A stretch of 56,205 nucleotides of DNA from the NCBI GenBank assembly GCA_964655005.1, contig CAZZKE010000011.1, forward strand, positions 1 to 56,205, written 5' to 3'. The DNA comes from CAZZKE01 sp964655005. Lineage in GTDB: Bacteria; Pseudomonadota; Alphaproteobacteria; Rhodospirillales; JABHCV01. The position numbers were made by a program, and so were the translations under genes. Every line of letters starts with the position of its first letter. Positions within the stretch are counted from its first letter, which is position 1. Shown here piece after piece: positions 7,510 to 15,447 of this stretch. The notes under the pieces are model-generated. The model saw nothing but the letters and a program-made list of their open reading frames with translations, had not been told where the DNA came from and did not search any database.

Positions 7510-9020
7510 CAGGCGGCCTCCGTCTGGCCGCTCATGATCAGCCCGATTTCCCGCGCCGTCACTTTACCGGTCTGCATGGGTTGGCTTAATCGACCGTGAT
7601 AAATAACCACTATCCGGTCCGACAAGGCCAGCAGTTCATCGAGATCTTCCGAAATAAGCAGAATTGCGGCGCCGCGCGTGCGCGCCTCCAGAAGCTTGCC
7701 GTGAACATAGGCTATGGCCCCGACATCAAGACCGCGCACCGGCTGGTTGGCCAGGATTATCGCCGGCTCGGCATCCAGCACACGGGCCAGAATTAATTTT
7801 TGCACGTTGCCTCCCGACAGCAATCGGGTTTCCTCGTCCGCACCCTGGCAGCGGATATCATATTTTTCTATCAGCCGATTCGATTTTTCGGAAATCGCCG
7901 TCGCGTCGAACAGGCCGAAGCGCGACTGCGGCGGGTCGCGGCGGCATTCGGAAATAAAGTTTTCCCGCACCGTCATTTCGCCGATTACGCCTAATTCATT
8001 GCGATCTTCCGGTATGCGGCCGACCCCGCCATGCACCATTCCCGCCGGGGTCGGATTATCCAAGACCTCGCCAAACAGCCTGACGGCGCCCCGGTCGGGT
8101 CGGGCCAATCCGCTAATCAGCGCCGCCAGCGCCCGCTGACCGTTTCCCGAGACCCCGGCCAGACCGAGAATTTCATGCTTGCGCAGGACCAGATTGACCC
8201 GGTCGAGCGCCCCCAGTCCCTGATCGGGGTTTACACTGACATCGGCCAGTTCGAATACCGTGTCGCCGTGATGCATGGGTTCTCCCCTGGGATCGTGCAC
8301 GGTGCGCCCGACCATGGCCTCGGCCAGACTGGCCCGGTCGGCGCTGGCGGTATCCGTTTCGGCGACCACCTTGCCACGACGCAGAACGGCAATGCGATCA
8401 CTGACCCTTAGTATTTCATGCAGCTTGTGGGAAATGAAAATAATCGACATACCCTTATCGACCAGGCTGCGCAGGGTATCGAACAGATTGTCTGATTCCT
8501 GCGGTGTCAGGACCGCCGTCGGCTCATCCAGAATCAATATCCGGGCCTCGCGGTACAGCGCCTTGAGTATTTCCACCCGTTGCCGCTCGCCGACGCTAAG
8601 ATTGGCGACCCGGGCATCCGGGTCGACAATCAGGCCGAAGTCCCGGGACAGGTCGGCCAGCTTTCGCCGGGCCGATTTAAGGTCCTGCCGCCACGACCAC
8701 AGCGATTCGACGCCAAGCGTGACGTTCTCGATAACGGTCAGGTTGTCGGCCAGGCTGAAATGCTGATGAACCATGCCGACGCCGGCTTGCAAGGCGGCCT
8801 CGGGCTGACCCGGCGGCAACCGCCGGCCGAATGCCTCGACATACCCTTCATCGGCGGTGTAATGGCCGAACAGGATATTCATCAAAGTGGTCTTGCCGGC
8901 GCCATTCTCGCCCAGCAACGCCAACACTTCGCCTTCACCAAGAGACAGCGAAATGGCGTCATTGGCGATCAGTTCGCCGAAGCGCTTGGTGATGCCTGCC
9001 AGTTTGAGAATTTGTTTCAT
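7509..9020 (-). CDS. ABC transporter ATPase with two nucleotide-binding domains (BMP importer)
   Basis: About 503 residues with two ABC domains in tandem, as in RbsA/NupO-like importers. The first has a normal Walker A (GENGAGKT, residues 37-44), signature LSVGERQRVE and Walker B ILILDEPT. The second has the family's degenerate P-loop (GVSGNGQ), signature LSGGNVQK and Walker B-like IILANQP. I chose the ATG at 9018-9020. An in-frame ATG at 9059 would put the start inside the strong stem-loop at 9033-9067, and its first 13 residues have no counterpart in the family. The preceding stem-loop probably lowers expression relative to the binding protein gene upstream. Confidence 0.92.
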   Translation of the reverse strand: MKQILKLAGITKRFGELIANDAISLSLGEGEVLALLGENGAGKTTLMNILFGHYTADEGYVEAFGRRLPPGQPEAALQAGVGMVHQHFSLADNLTVIENVTLGVESLWSWRQDLKSARRKLADLSRDFGLIVDPDARVANLSVGERQRVEILKALYREARILILDEPTAVLTPQESDNLFDTLRSLVDKGMSIIFISHKLHEILRVSDRIAVLRRGKVVAETDTASADRASLAEAMVGRTVHDPRGEPMHHGDTVFELADVSVNPDQGLGALDRVNLVLRKHEILGLAGVSGNGQRALAALISGLARPDRGAVRLFGEVLDNPTPAGMVHGGVGRIPEDRNELGVIGEMTVRENFISECRRDPPQSRFGLFDATAISEKSNRLIEKYDIRCQGADEETRLLSGGNVQKLILARVLDAEPAIILANQPVRGLDVGAIAYVHGKLLEARTRGAAILLISEDLDELLALSDRIVVIYHGRLSQPMQTGKVTAREIGLIMSGQTEAA

Positions 9021-9032
9021 CGGTAAATAACG

Positions 9033-9067
9033 GGGCGGGGTTGGAGACAATTGCTCCAACCCCGCCC
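9033..9067 (-). terminator. Stem-loop between binding-protein and ATPase genes, probable attenuator
   Basis: Perfect 14-bp G+C-rich arms (9033-9046 and 9054-9067) around a 7-base loop, in the 68-bp gap between the BMP-type binding protein gene and the ATPase gene. There is no clear U-run after it, so it may act less as a full terminator and more as a 3'-end stabiliser or partial stop. That would give more binding protein than membrane complex. The other two binding-protein genes in the window are also followed by hairpins. Confidence 0.7.
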
Positions 9068-9088
9068 GATGCGTCCCGTGTCGCCCGG

Positions 9089-10090
9089 TCAGAAGGTGGA
9101 CTTGGGTTGTTGGTCATCTATTTTTACGACAAACTTTCCGGCCTTGATGTCGGCGGCAAGCCTGGCCACCCGGTCCTTGATAGCCGGTTTGATCTTGTCC
9201 TCGAACTCGTAGTAGGGAGCCAGCGATGCGCCGCCTTTCGCCATCATCGTCCAGTCCTTGTAGTTTTCGGCCTTGAAGGTTCCCGCCTTGACCCCCTTGA
9301 TGGCGTAATTGATAGCCGATTCCATATGCCACAGGGCCGAGGTGACGACGACACCCTTGCCGTTTTCCTCTTTATTCATGTCGTTTACGTTACCGAACGC
9401 CAGGATGCCTTTTTCCCGCGCCGCATCGACTACACCGGCACGTTCCGCATACAACACATCGACGCCGGCCTCGACCTGGGCGAAGGCCGCTTCCTTGGCC
9501 TTCGGCGGATCATACCAGGAACCGATGAAGTTGACCTTGAATTCAACATCGGGATTGACCGAACGGGCGCCCGCCATGAAGGCGTTGAACAGGCGGTTGA
9601 CCTCGCCGATGGGATAGCCGCCGACCATGCCGATCTTGTTGGTCTTGGTCATGCTTCCGGCGATTATCCCCATCAAATAGCAGGGTTCATGGATGTAGTT
9701 GTCAAACACCGAAAAATTCTTGCCGTAAGGCTTGAACGGATCGCCCATCAGGAAGGCCACTTTGGGATAGTCGTCGGCCACCTTGCGGGCTTCCTTGCTG
9801 ATCCCGAAGGCCTCGCCGACAATCAGGTCAACGCCGCTCTCGGCGTATTCGCGCAACACCCGGACGTAATCCGTATTGGCCACTTTTTCGGAAAACACAT
9901 ATTCAATTTCGCCGGCCTTGGCCGCCGCGTCGAGCGCCTGATGCAGGCGGGCATCCCATTTTTGCTGAATCGGCTGGGTATAAATGCCGGCAACCTTGAT
10001 TTTCGCCGCCAGCGCATCCGCGCCGCCCAACAAAATAACAGCCATCAGGGCGAGCACGACCGACGCCCCCTTGAATAAACTTTTCATCAT
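9089..10090 (-). CDS. BMP-family ABC transporter substrate-binding protein
   Basis: 333-residue periplasmic binding protein of the BMP (PnrA/Med) family, which binds nucleosides or nucleobases. The signal peptide runs to the AxA site DALAA-K at about residue 29 and has no lipobox cysteine, so the mature protein should be soluble in the periplasm. Two alternating alpha/beta lobes follow, with family blocks such as KVAFLMGDPF, NKIGMVGGYPIGEVNRLFNAF and VDVLYAERAG. It is the first gene of the minus-strand operon that continues with ATPase, two permeases, codA and upp. A GGAG lies upstream of the ATG. The solute is most likely cytosine or another pyrimidine, inferred from the linked enzymes. Confidence 0.92.
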   Translation of the reverse strand: MMKSLFKGASVVLALMAVILLGGADALAAKIKVAGIYTQPIQQKWDARLHQALDAAAKAGEIEYVFSEKVANTDYVRVLREYAESGVDLIVGEAFGISKEARKVADDYPKVAFLMGDPFKPYGKNFSVFDNYIHEPCYLMGIIAGSMTKTNKIGMVGGYPIGEVNRLFNAFMAGARSVNPDVEFKVNFIGSWYDPPKAKEAAFAQVEAGVDVLYAERAGVVDAAREKGILAFGNVNDMNKEENGKGVVVTSALWHMESAINYAIKGVKAGTFKAENYKDWTMMAKGGASLAPYYEFEDKIKPAIKDRVARLAADIKAGKFVVKIDDQQPKSTF

Positions 10091-10158
10091 CCGGAAATCT
10101 CCACCCTATCGTTAGCAGGCTATTTTTTCACCCGTTCCATCCGGGACGGTAGCAAAAC

Positions 10159-10173
10159 GGCCCCCGCAGGGCC
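10159..10173 (-). terminator. Possible Rho-independent terminator of the lipoprotein gene
   Basis: On the minus strand a short GGCCC/GGGCC hairpin with a 5-base loop is followed by GTTTTGC. It lies between the lipoprotein gene stop and the BMP operon start. The stem is only 5 bp and the U-run is short, so this is a weak candidate. Confidence 0.35.
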
Positions 10174-10230
10174 ACGCTAATTTGTCCGCGCGGTCAACTT
10201 TTACCCGGAAACTATCCACAGGCGGAGCCT

Positions 10231-10253
10231 CTTATCAATGCTCCTTGGTATTA
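10231..10253. repeat. Dispersed palindromic repeat, half copy at lipoprotein stop codon
   Basis: On the minus strand it begins TAATACCAAGGAGCATTGAT, the same left half as the copies at 2740 and 16121. The leading TAA is the stop codon of the lipoprotein gene. No mirror-image right end is found, so this is a half element. GGAGC within it pairs with GCTCC a few bases further downstream on that strand, which could form a small hairpin. Confidence 0.65.
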
Positions 10254-10721
10254 CGGGACTACTGTCCACGAGCCATCGGCATTACGGCAGGCCTTGCCGG
10301 TCGCCGTTTCGCTCTTGCCATCGACATTCACCTTGGATTCAAATTTCCGGCAGTCCCTGCCGCCTTCGCTGTAGGTGCTTATGGGGGTAGCGCTGCCCGA
10401 ATTCCCGGAATCCGGGTTTCGCCAACTCGATGCCTGTCCGGTCTTGTTGTTTTCCAGCGCCAACTGGGCCGTTTGCTGGGCCATTTTCCGGTCATTTTGA
10501 TCCAGCACCTTGCCAATCTCGCTGCCGGCATAGGCGCCGGCCATGCCACCGATGGCGGCGGCCAACCATTGCCCCTTGCCGCTGCCGAATTGCGAACCGG
10601 CGAGGACGCCGACGCCGGCGCCGATGATCGTACCTAGTGTTTGTTTATTGCCCTGTCCTTCGGCGCACCCCGTCAACGCGGCGGCGGCAACCAGGACTGT
10701 CGCGATCATTTTTTTGCTCAT
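10251..10721 (-). CDS. Glycine-zipper 2TM domain lipoprotein (17 kDa surface antigen type)
   Basis: 156-residue small envelope protein. The N-terminus is a lipoprotein signal with lipobox LTGC (Cys19), so it should be lipid-anchored. Next comes a glycine-zipper region (about residues 31-70; GTIIGAGVGVLAGSQFG then AAAIGGMAGAYAGSEIG), typical of the Rickettsia 17 kDa antigen and SlyB-like family. A hydrophilic C-terminal part (about 95-156) contains two cysteines and resembles the conserved tail of alphaproteobacterial surface antigens. It probably sits in the outer membrane and supports envelope integrity, but its precise role is unknown. It is a single gene; its stop codon is supplied by a dispersed repeat. 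Confidence 0.88.
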   Translation of the reverse strand: MSKKMIATVLVAAAALTGCAEGQGNKQTLGTIIGAGVGVLAGSQFGSGKGQWLAAAIGGMAGAYAGSEIGKVLDQNDRKMAQQTAQLALENNKTGQASSWRNPDSGNSGSATPISTYSEGGRDCRKFESKVNVDGKSETATGKACRNADGSWTVVP

Positions 10722-10803
10722 CTGGATAGTATCCTCGGATCAGATTTATTTAAAAAAACACCAAATCAATTTCGATAATGGACTATAATTATACACCAAT
10801 GCC

Positions 10804-11148
10804 ATGACCAATCGAACAGATATCAACCTGAAGACCCTTAGGAAAAAACTGCGGGACAACCGTCGCCGGATTTTGGACGACACCCGGACCAGCGAGGAAT
10901 TCCGTCAACCGGTACAACTTGACCAGACCAGCGTCGGTCGCCTGTCAAGGATGGATGCCCTGCAGGATCAGGCCATGGCGCTGGAAACCGACCGTCGGCG
11001 ACAAGTCGAACTACAACACATAGAAAACGCCCTGAAACGGATGGCGGACGGCTGCTACGGATATTGCCTGTCCTGCGATGAGGACATTCCGGAAAAAAGG
11101 CTGCAAATAGACCCGACCGCCAGCGTCTGTATCGACTGCGCCAGTTAG
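10804..11148 (+). CDS. DksA/TraR family C4 zinc-finger protein
   Basis: 114-residue RNA polymerase-associated regulator of the DksA/TraR family. The N-terminal coiled-coil (about residues 8-80) carries acidic residues at its presumed tip (MDALQDQA, residues 50-57). The C-terminal zinc finger uses Cys88, Cys91, Cys109 and Cys112. It is shorter than classical DksA (about 150 residues) and closer in size to the short DksA-like proteins common in Alphaproteobacteria. By family knowledge it would enter the polymerase secondary channel and alter initiation, perhaps with ppGpp. It is convergent with prfC; the stop codons are only 3 bp apart. Confidence 0.9.
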   Translation: MTNRTDINLKTLRKKLRDNRRRILDDTRTSEEFRQPVQLDQTSVGRLSRMDALQDQAMALETDRRRQVELQHIENALKRMADGCYGYCLSCDEDIPEKRLQIDPTASVCIDCAS

Positions 11149-11151
11149 TAA

Positions 11152-12768
11152 TTATTCGGAATCCGGCCTGTCCGGTTTTTCCACATGTTCACGGGTTTTC
11201 TGGAAACGGACCCGTGGCCAGTCTTCCCCGGCCCGGTCCAGATGCCAGGCGTTGCGGGCCAGAAATACCGGTTCGCCGTCATGATCCTCGGCCATCGCGG
11301 CCTCGTTGGTGGCAATGAATTTCTTCAGCTCCAGGCCGTCATCGGCCGCGACCCAGCGAGCGGTAAACAGGCTGGTCGATTCGAAACGGACCGGCACGTT
11401 GTATTCGGTGCGAATGCGGTCGGCCATTACCTCGAATTGCAGCGGCCCGACGGCGCCGACGATCCAGTCCGATCCGATCATCGGTTTGAATACGCTGGCC
11501 GCCCCTTCTTCCGCCAGTTGTTGCAGGGCGCGGCCCAGATGTTTGGCCCGCATGGGATCTTCCGGGCGCACGGACTTAAGATATTCCGGCGCGAAACACG
11601 GGATGCCGGTAAAATGCAGGTCTTCGCCCTCGCTAAGTCCATCGCCGATACGCAGGGCGCCATGATTGGGGATGCCGACGATATCGCCGGGCCAGGCTTC
11701 TTCCGCCAGTTCCCGGTCCTGGGCCAGAAACAGGACCGGATTATGGATGTTCATGGTTTTGCCGGAACGCACATGCTTGAGCTTGGCGCCTCTTTTGAAA
11801 TGCCCGGAACAGACCCGGATAAAGGCGATGCGATCACGGTGTTTCGGATCCATATTGGCCTGAATTTTAAAGACAAAGGCGCTAACCTTGCTTTCCCCCG
11901 GAACGATCATCCGGTCCGTGGTCGGCTGTTGCCGTGGCGATGGCGCCATGTCTGATAATCCCAGCAGCAATTCACGTACTCCGAAATTGTTGATGGCGCT
12001 GCCGAAATAAACCGGCGTCAAATGACCATCCAGATAGGATTGCAGTTCGAACGGCGGCGTCAGGCCGCGCACCATTTCAACCTCTTCGCGCAGCTTGGCG
12101 ACCGCCGCAGCCGGCAGCAGGTCATCCAGTTTGGGGTCGTCCAGTCCCCGGCAAACCAGCCCTTCGGCCGGCAAGGCCCCCTTCGCCCCTTTTTCCAGCA
12201 GGACCAGACGGTCGGCAAACAGGTCGTAACAGCCAAGGAAATCCCGGCCCATGCCGATGGGCCAACTGGCCGGCGTCACGTCAAGGGCCAGGGCCTGTTC
12301 TATCTCGTCCAGAATATCGAAAGGGTCACGGCTTTCCCGGTCCAGCTTGTTGATGAACGTTATGATCGGCATGTCGCGCAGCCGGCATACTTCGAACAAT
12401 TTCCGGGTCTGCGTTTCGATGCCCTTGGCGGCATCCAGCACCATCACGGCGCTATCGACGGCGGTCAGCGTCCGGTACGTGTCCTCGCTGAAGTCCTGGT
12501 GTCCGGGGGTATCGAGCAGGTTGAACGTCTTGTCATCGAATTCGAACGTCATAACCGATGAAGCCACCGAAATGCCGCGTTCCCGTTCGACCTTCATCCA
12601 GTCGGAACGGGCCCGCCGCTGATCGCCCCTGACCTTGACGGCGCCGGCAAGCTGGATGGCGCCGCCGAACAGCAGCAGTTTTTCAGTCAGCGTCGTCTTG
12701 CCGGCGTCCGGGTGGGATATGATCGCAAACGTGCGCCGCCGCTTTGCCTGGCTTTCGATATTTTCCAT
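11152..12768 (-). CDS. prfC: Peptide chain release factor 3
   Basis: 538-residue GTPase that recycles RF1 and RF2 from the ribosome after peptide release. It shows clear RF3 features: G1 loop SHPDAGKTT (residues 18-26), the RF3-type switch region SDWMKVERERGIS, G3 LLDTPGHQDF, G4 NKLD, then KIQANMDPKHRDR and the C-terminal LQFEVMADRIRTEYNV block. Length matches E. coli RF3. It is not EF-G, as domain IV is absent. It is transcribed alone from the gap at 12769-13015, which should hold its promoter. The convergent DksA-like gene ends 3 bp away. Confidence 0.96.
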   Translation of the reverse strand: MENIESQAKRRRTFAIISHPDAGKTTLTEKLLLFGGAIQLAGAVKVRGDQRRARSDWMKVERERGISVASSVMTFEFDDKTFNLLDTPGHQDFSEDTYRTLTAVDSAVMVLDAAKGIETQTRKLFEVCRLRDMPIITFINKLDRESRDPFDILDEIEQALALDVTPASWPIGMGRDFLGCYDLFADRLVLLEKGAKGALPAEGLVCRGLDDPKLDDLLPAAAVAKLREEVEMVRGLTPPFELQSYLDGHLTPVYFGSAINNFGVRELLLGLSDMAPSPRQQPTTDRMIVPGESKVSAFVFKIQANMDPKHRDRIAFIRVCSGHFKRGAKLKHVRSGKTMNIHNPVLFLAQDRELAEEAWPGDIVGIPNHGALRIGDGLSEGEDLHFTGIPCFAPEYLKSVRPEDPMRAKHLGRALQQLAEEGAASVFKPMIGSDWIVGAVGPLQFEVMADRIRTEYNVPVRFESTSLFTARWVAADDGLELKKFIATNEAAMAEDHDGEPVFLARNAWHLDRAGEDWPRVRFQKTREHVEKPDRPDSE

Positions 12769-13015
12769 ATGTTTATACGGGGATTACATTCGAATTGACG
12801 GAACACGGGATGTAGCGCTTTTAGCAGGAAACGACCAGAATTATTTTCCAGTCGCCGGCCCCGCATTTTGCGGACTTTAAAAAAATTACCCTGGCTTGTA
12901 AGCTTGTTGTAAGATTATTGTGCTAGTCAACTGCTGGCTGTAACCAACATGACAGTTTCATGAAGGATTGGTGACAGCCTTAAATGTTCAGGTTGAATAA
13001 AAGCGAGGACGGACC

Positions 13016-13273
13016 ATGCCGGGGCCAATACAACTAGCCGACCATCAAACAACGGAACGCGCCCCATTCGACCGTCGGGGCGCTCATGGTCGCCGGGCGG
13101 TCGAACGGCGCAACAGCGACGATCAGCGCCGGGAAACGGACCGGCGAAACAAGATCATCACCATGAATATTCTTGACCGGCGCGTCAGCCCGGACCGGCG
13201 TTCCGCCACCAAGCGCCGGTTTTTGGACCTGCGGGTCGCCATGCGCCGGGGATTGCCCGACCGCCGCCATTAG
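13016..13273 (+). CDS. Small arginine-rich protein with repeated DRR motifs
   Basis: 85-residue predicted protein with ten Arg-Arg dipeptides, five of them in the form DRR, spaced irregularly every 4-10 residues across the whole chain (FDRR, GRR, ERR, QRR, TDRR, LDRR, PDRR, KRR, MRR, PDRR). No known domain, signal peptide or membrane helix is seen. It could bind nucleic acid, an acidic partner or a cyclic dinucleotide (RxxxR-like pieces), but nothing proves any of these. A GAGG sits about 8 bases before the ATG, supporting translation. The antisense frame is also open, so coding on this strand is likely but not certain. It stands alone between prfC and the metallochaperone gene. Confidence 0.55.
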   Translation: MPGPIQLADHQTTERAPFDRRGAHGRRAVERRNSDDQRRETDRRNKIITMNILDRRVSPDRRSATKRRFLDLRVAMRRGLPDRRH

Positions 13274-13282
13274 CTTGCCGGG

Positions 13283-13305
13283 TTATACCAAGGATCACTG
13301 ATTCA
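13283..13305. repeat. Dispersed palindromic repeat, half copy at metallochaperone stop codon
   Basis: Reads TTATACCAAGGATCACTGAT, a close match to the left half of the family (copies at 16121 and 38056). It fills the short gap between the arginine-rich gene and the convergent metallochaperone gene. Its last three bases (TCA) are the reverse complement of that gene's TGA stop. The mirror-image right half is missing. Confidence 0.6.
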
Positions 13306-13506
13306 GGCTGCGCCGGCAAATTCAAAACCGGCGTCATCGACGGCCTTGGCGACCACGGAGTCATCGTTCAGCCCTTCGACGGTGATCTGGTTGGCGTCCA
13401 CATCGACGCTGATTTCCGATTGCGGGGCGGCCGCCTTGATGGCGTTGGTAACCGAATTGGCGCAACCCTGGCAGGTCATGCCGTTTACCTTATATGTCTT
13501 GCTCAT
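13303..13506 (-). CDS. Heavy-metal-associated (HMA) domain protein, CopZ-like
   Basis: 67-residue single HMA domain with the metal site GMTCQGC (residues 8-14), typical of small copper chaperones that hand Cu(I) to P-type ATPases. I chose the ATG at 13504-13506: it has GGAG about 9 bases upstream and the protein then starts right at the domain. The frame stays open further upstream to 13641, but that part overlaps the neighbouring deacetylase gene and has no relation to HMA proteins. No copper ATPase is in the window, but a CueR-type regulator is encoded 2 kb away, so both may serve copper handling. Confidence 0.9.
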   Translation of the reverse strand: MSKTYKVNGMTCQGCANSVTNAIKAAAPQSEISVDVDANQITVEGLNDDSVVAKAVDDAGFEFAGAA

Positions 13507-13570
13507 TCTCGTAGCTCCTATAAATAACAAATATCCCTGATCCATTAGACCCCTTCCCGCGACTGGAAGG

Positions 13571-14740
13571 TCAAGAGGCGCCAAACCTTTTGACGATCGC
13601 CGAAATGGGAACCAGCCGAAAGCCCTTCGACCGAAGGCCACCCAGCCATACTTTCAGGGCTTCGATGGTAGCCTGACGGGGGTGGCCTATGGCCACCGCG
13701 AAACCGTTGCGGCGGGCCAGTTTTTCGACCTCCCTGAGGCGCGCGTTAATCTCGTCCAATGTACCGATATTATCGATAAATATATTGCGCTCGGCCACGG
13801 GCACCCCCAGTCGCCGCGCCAATTTGGCCCCGACCGTGCGCCCCGTCGTACGGGAATCCAGAAACAACAGGCCGCGGCGCTTGACCGCCTCGATCACCAG
13901 TCGCATGGCGCGGCTGTCGGCGGTAAATTTCGAGCCCATATGATTGTTGATACCGACATAGCCGCTGAACCTGCCTAACCCCCAGTCCAGACGGCGTTCA
14001 AGTTCGTTGTCATCAAGCCCGGTAAGCAGGACATTCGGCCCCGGATCGACCGTCCTGGAAATCGGTTCCATGGCCACATGCAGCATCAGTTCATGGCCGC
14101 CCAAACGCGCCCGATCGGTTTGACCGGCCAGATTGCCGGCGTAGGTCATGAACGAAAGGGTAAGCGGCGCTTGCAGCTTTATGACCCGGGCGGAGCGTAT
14201 TTTATCGACCCCCATATCATCGATGACCATGGCGATCATCGGCCCCTTGCCCGCCGGAATTTCGACCGCGTAGCGGCGCCAGGGCGGCAGTGCAGCGGCG
14301 GCTTTCACCGGCGCCTGGCGGACTTTCGGCGGTGCCGGTGGCGTTGTCTGGTAAATTTTTGCCGGCAGGGCTTCTTCGTAGGCTCGCGGCGCTTTCGCCG
14401 CGCCGTCCTGTTTCCGCGCCGCCCGTTGCTTACGGGTATCCGGAAACAGCGGCGCATCCGGCACGGTAATCAGGCTTGGTGGCGGCGATTGCTTCTTATA
14501 CCAGGGCTGGATGCGCGATGTCTGATCGTCGGGGACCACAGGTTTCGGCAGCAACTGCCTGACCACGACATATCCGGAGAATATAGCCGCCACGGTAATG
14601 CCGGCATAAAGCATTTGCCGGGCAAAATTTGGCCTGAATTTTTTTACACTATTCTTTGCCACCGGGCTTACCCTGTCGTTATGATTCGCCTGCGGGTGCG
14701 ATTGCGAATATGATACCCCAATAGCGATGACTGTCGGCAT
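13571..14740 (-). CDS. Divergent polysaccharide deacetylase family protein (YibQ-like)
   Basis: 389 residues. A cytoplasmic tail and one membrane helix (about residues 42-60) anchor it. A Pro/Ala/Lys-rich linker (about 65-165) reaches across the periplasm, and a C-terminal deacetylase-fold domain follows (about 170-385). Landmarks are MVIDDMG, HVAMEP, NNHMGSKF, FLDSRTT and AIGHPR, as in YibQ/DUF610 proteins. These retain parts of the NodB metal site, but their substrate is not established; peptidoglycan or exopolysaccharide are candidates. In many genomes the gene follows a ctpA-type protease and envC; those are absent here. A GTG start about 27 codons in is a possible alternative. It is divergent from the secreted unknown protein gene. 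Confidence 0.85.
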   Translation of the reverse strand: MPTVIAIGVSYSQSHPQANHNDRVSPVAKNSVKKFRPNFARQMLYAGITVAAIFSGYVVVRQLLPKPVVPDDQTSRIQPWYKKQSPPPSLITVPDAPLFPDTRKQRAARKQDGAAKAPRAYEEALPAKIYQTTPPAPPKVRQAPVKAAAALPPWRRYAVEIPAGKGPMIAMVIDDMGVDKIRSARVIKLQAPLTLSFMTYAGNLAGQTDRARLGGHELMLHVAMEPISRTVDPGPNVLLTGLDDNELERRLDWGLGRFSGYVGINNHMGSKFTADSRAMRLVIEAVKRRGLLFLDSRTTGRTVGAKLARRLGVPVAERNIFIDNIGTLDEINARLREVEKLARRNGFAVAIGHPRQATIEALKVWLGGLRSKGFRLVPISAIVKRFGAS

Positions 14741-14772
14741 TTTCGTTGCCCAAAAAAAACGGTTGGCCTTCT

Positions 14773-15318
14773 ATGAAGCGAAAAAAATTCCGCTCGGGCG
14801 TTTTCCTCACGGCCACGCTGGTATGGGTAATCGGCATCGGCCCGGCCTTTGCCGCGTCCGGTATCGAGGCCTTTTACGGCACATACCGGGGACAGGTCGG
14901 CAGCGACGGTAAAATCACCCGGGAATTGAAGTTGTCGATCAAGCCGGCCAAGAAAAAAGGGTTCGAAATAAACTGGTCGACTACGACCTTCGCCGCGAAT
15001 AGCGAGAAGACCAAATCCTATTCCATTTCCTTCGTCCCCAGTGGGCGCGACAACATCTATTCATCGGCCATGCGGCGCAATATTTTCGGCAAGCTGACGC
15101 CGATGGACCCCCTGAAAGGCGATCCCTTCGTGTGGTGCAAGGTCGAAGGCGACACGCTTATAGTCTATTCCCTGCTGATTACCGACAACGGCGGCTACGA
15201 AATGCAGGATTACGTGCGCACGCTTACCGACAGGGGACTGAACCTGAAATTTTCCCGCATTCGCGACGGCAAGCCCCTGAAAGTAATCACCGGAGAATAC
15301 ACCCGCGTAACGCCATAG
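14773..15318 (+). CDS. Secreted protein of unknown function
   Basis: 181 residues with a clear Sec signal peptide: basic MKRKKFR, a hydrophobic core, and an AxA site (AFA-ASG) near residues 29-31. The mature part is about 150 residues, rich in Lys, Thr and aromatic residues, and looks like a beta-rich periplasmic domain, with no cysteine pair. I do not recognise the family. I chose the ATG at 14773 because it opens the signal peptide; a TTG nine codons upstream would put extra residues before the basic N-region. It starts 32 bp from the divergent deacetylase gene, so the two promoters overlap. A weak hairpin (GCACC/GGTGC) lies after the stop. Confidence 0.7.
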   Translation: MKRKKFRSGVFLTATLVWVIGIGPAFAASGIEAFYGTYRGQVGSDGKITRELKLSIKPAKKKGFEINWSTTTFAANSEKTKSYSISFVPSGRDNIYSSAMRRNIFGKLTPMDPLKGDPFVWCKVEGDTLIVYSLLITDNGGYEMQDYVRTLTDRGLNLKFSRIRDGKPLKVITGEYTRVTP

Positions 15319-15401
15319 GTGTTTAGTCCCGGCACCTGATGGTGCGTTATTCTCTCTGGAATGGAAAGAAGCACTACGGGATTCCTGTAAATTCCGTATT
15401 T

Positions 15402-15428
15402 CGGCGACAGTTTACTAAACTATCGCCG
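15402..15428. terminator. Hairpin between convergent genes, probable bidirectional terminator
   Basis: Thirteen-base arms (15402-15414 and 15416-15428) with one mismatch, almost without a loop, lie between the secreted-protein gene and the convergent cueR-like gene. Runs of A and T close to the centre are symmetrical, so it could stop transcription from both sides. Confidence 0.55.
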
Positions 15429-15447
15429 ACAGCAGCGATAAAATCGC

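Noticed and set aside
9041..10078. Plus-strand open frame (345 codons) opposite the first BMP gene
   Set aside because: Antisense shadow of a well-supported binding protein with a signal peptide; no domain in the antisense product.
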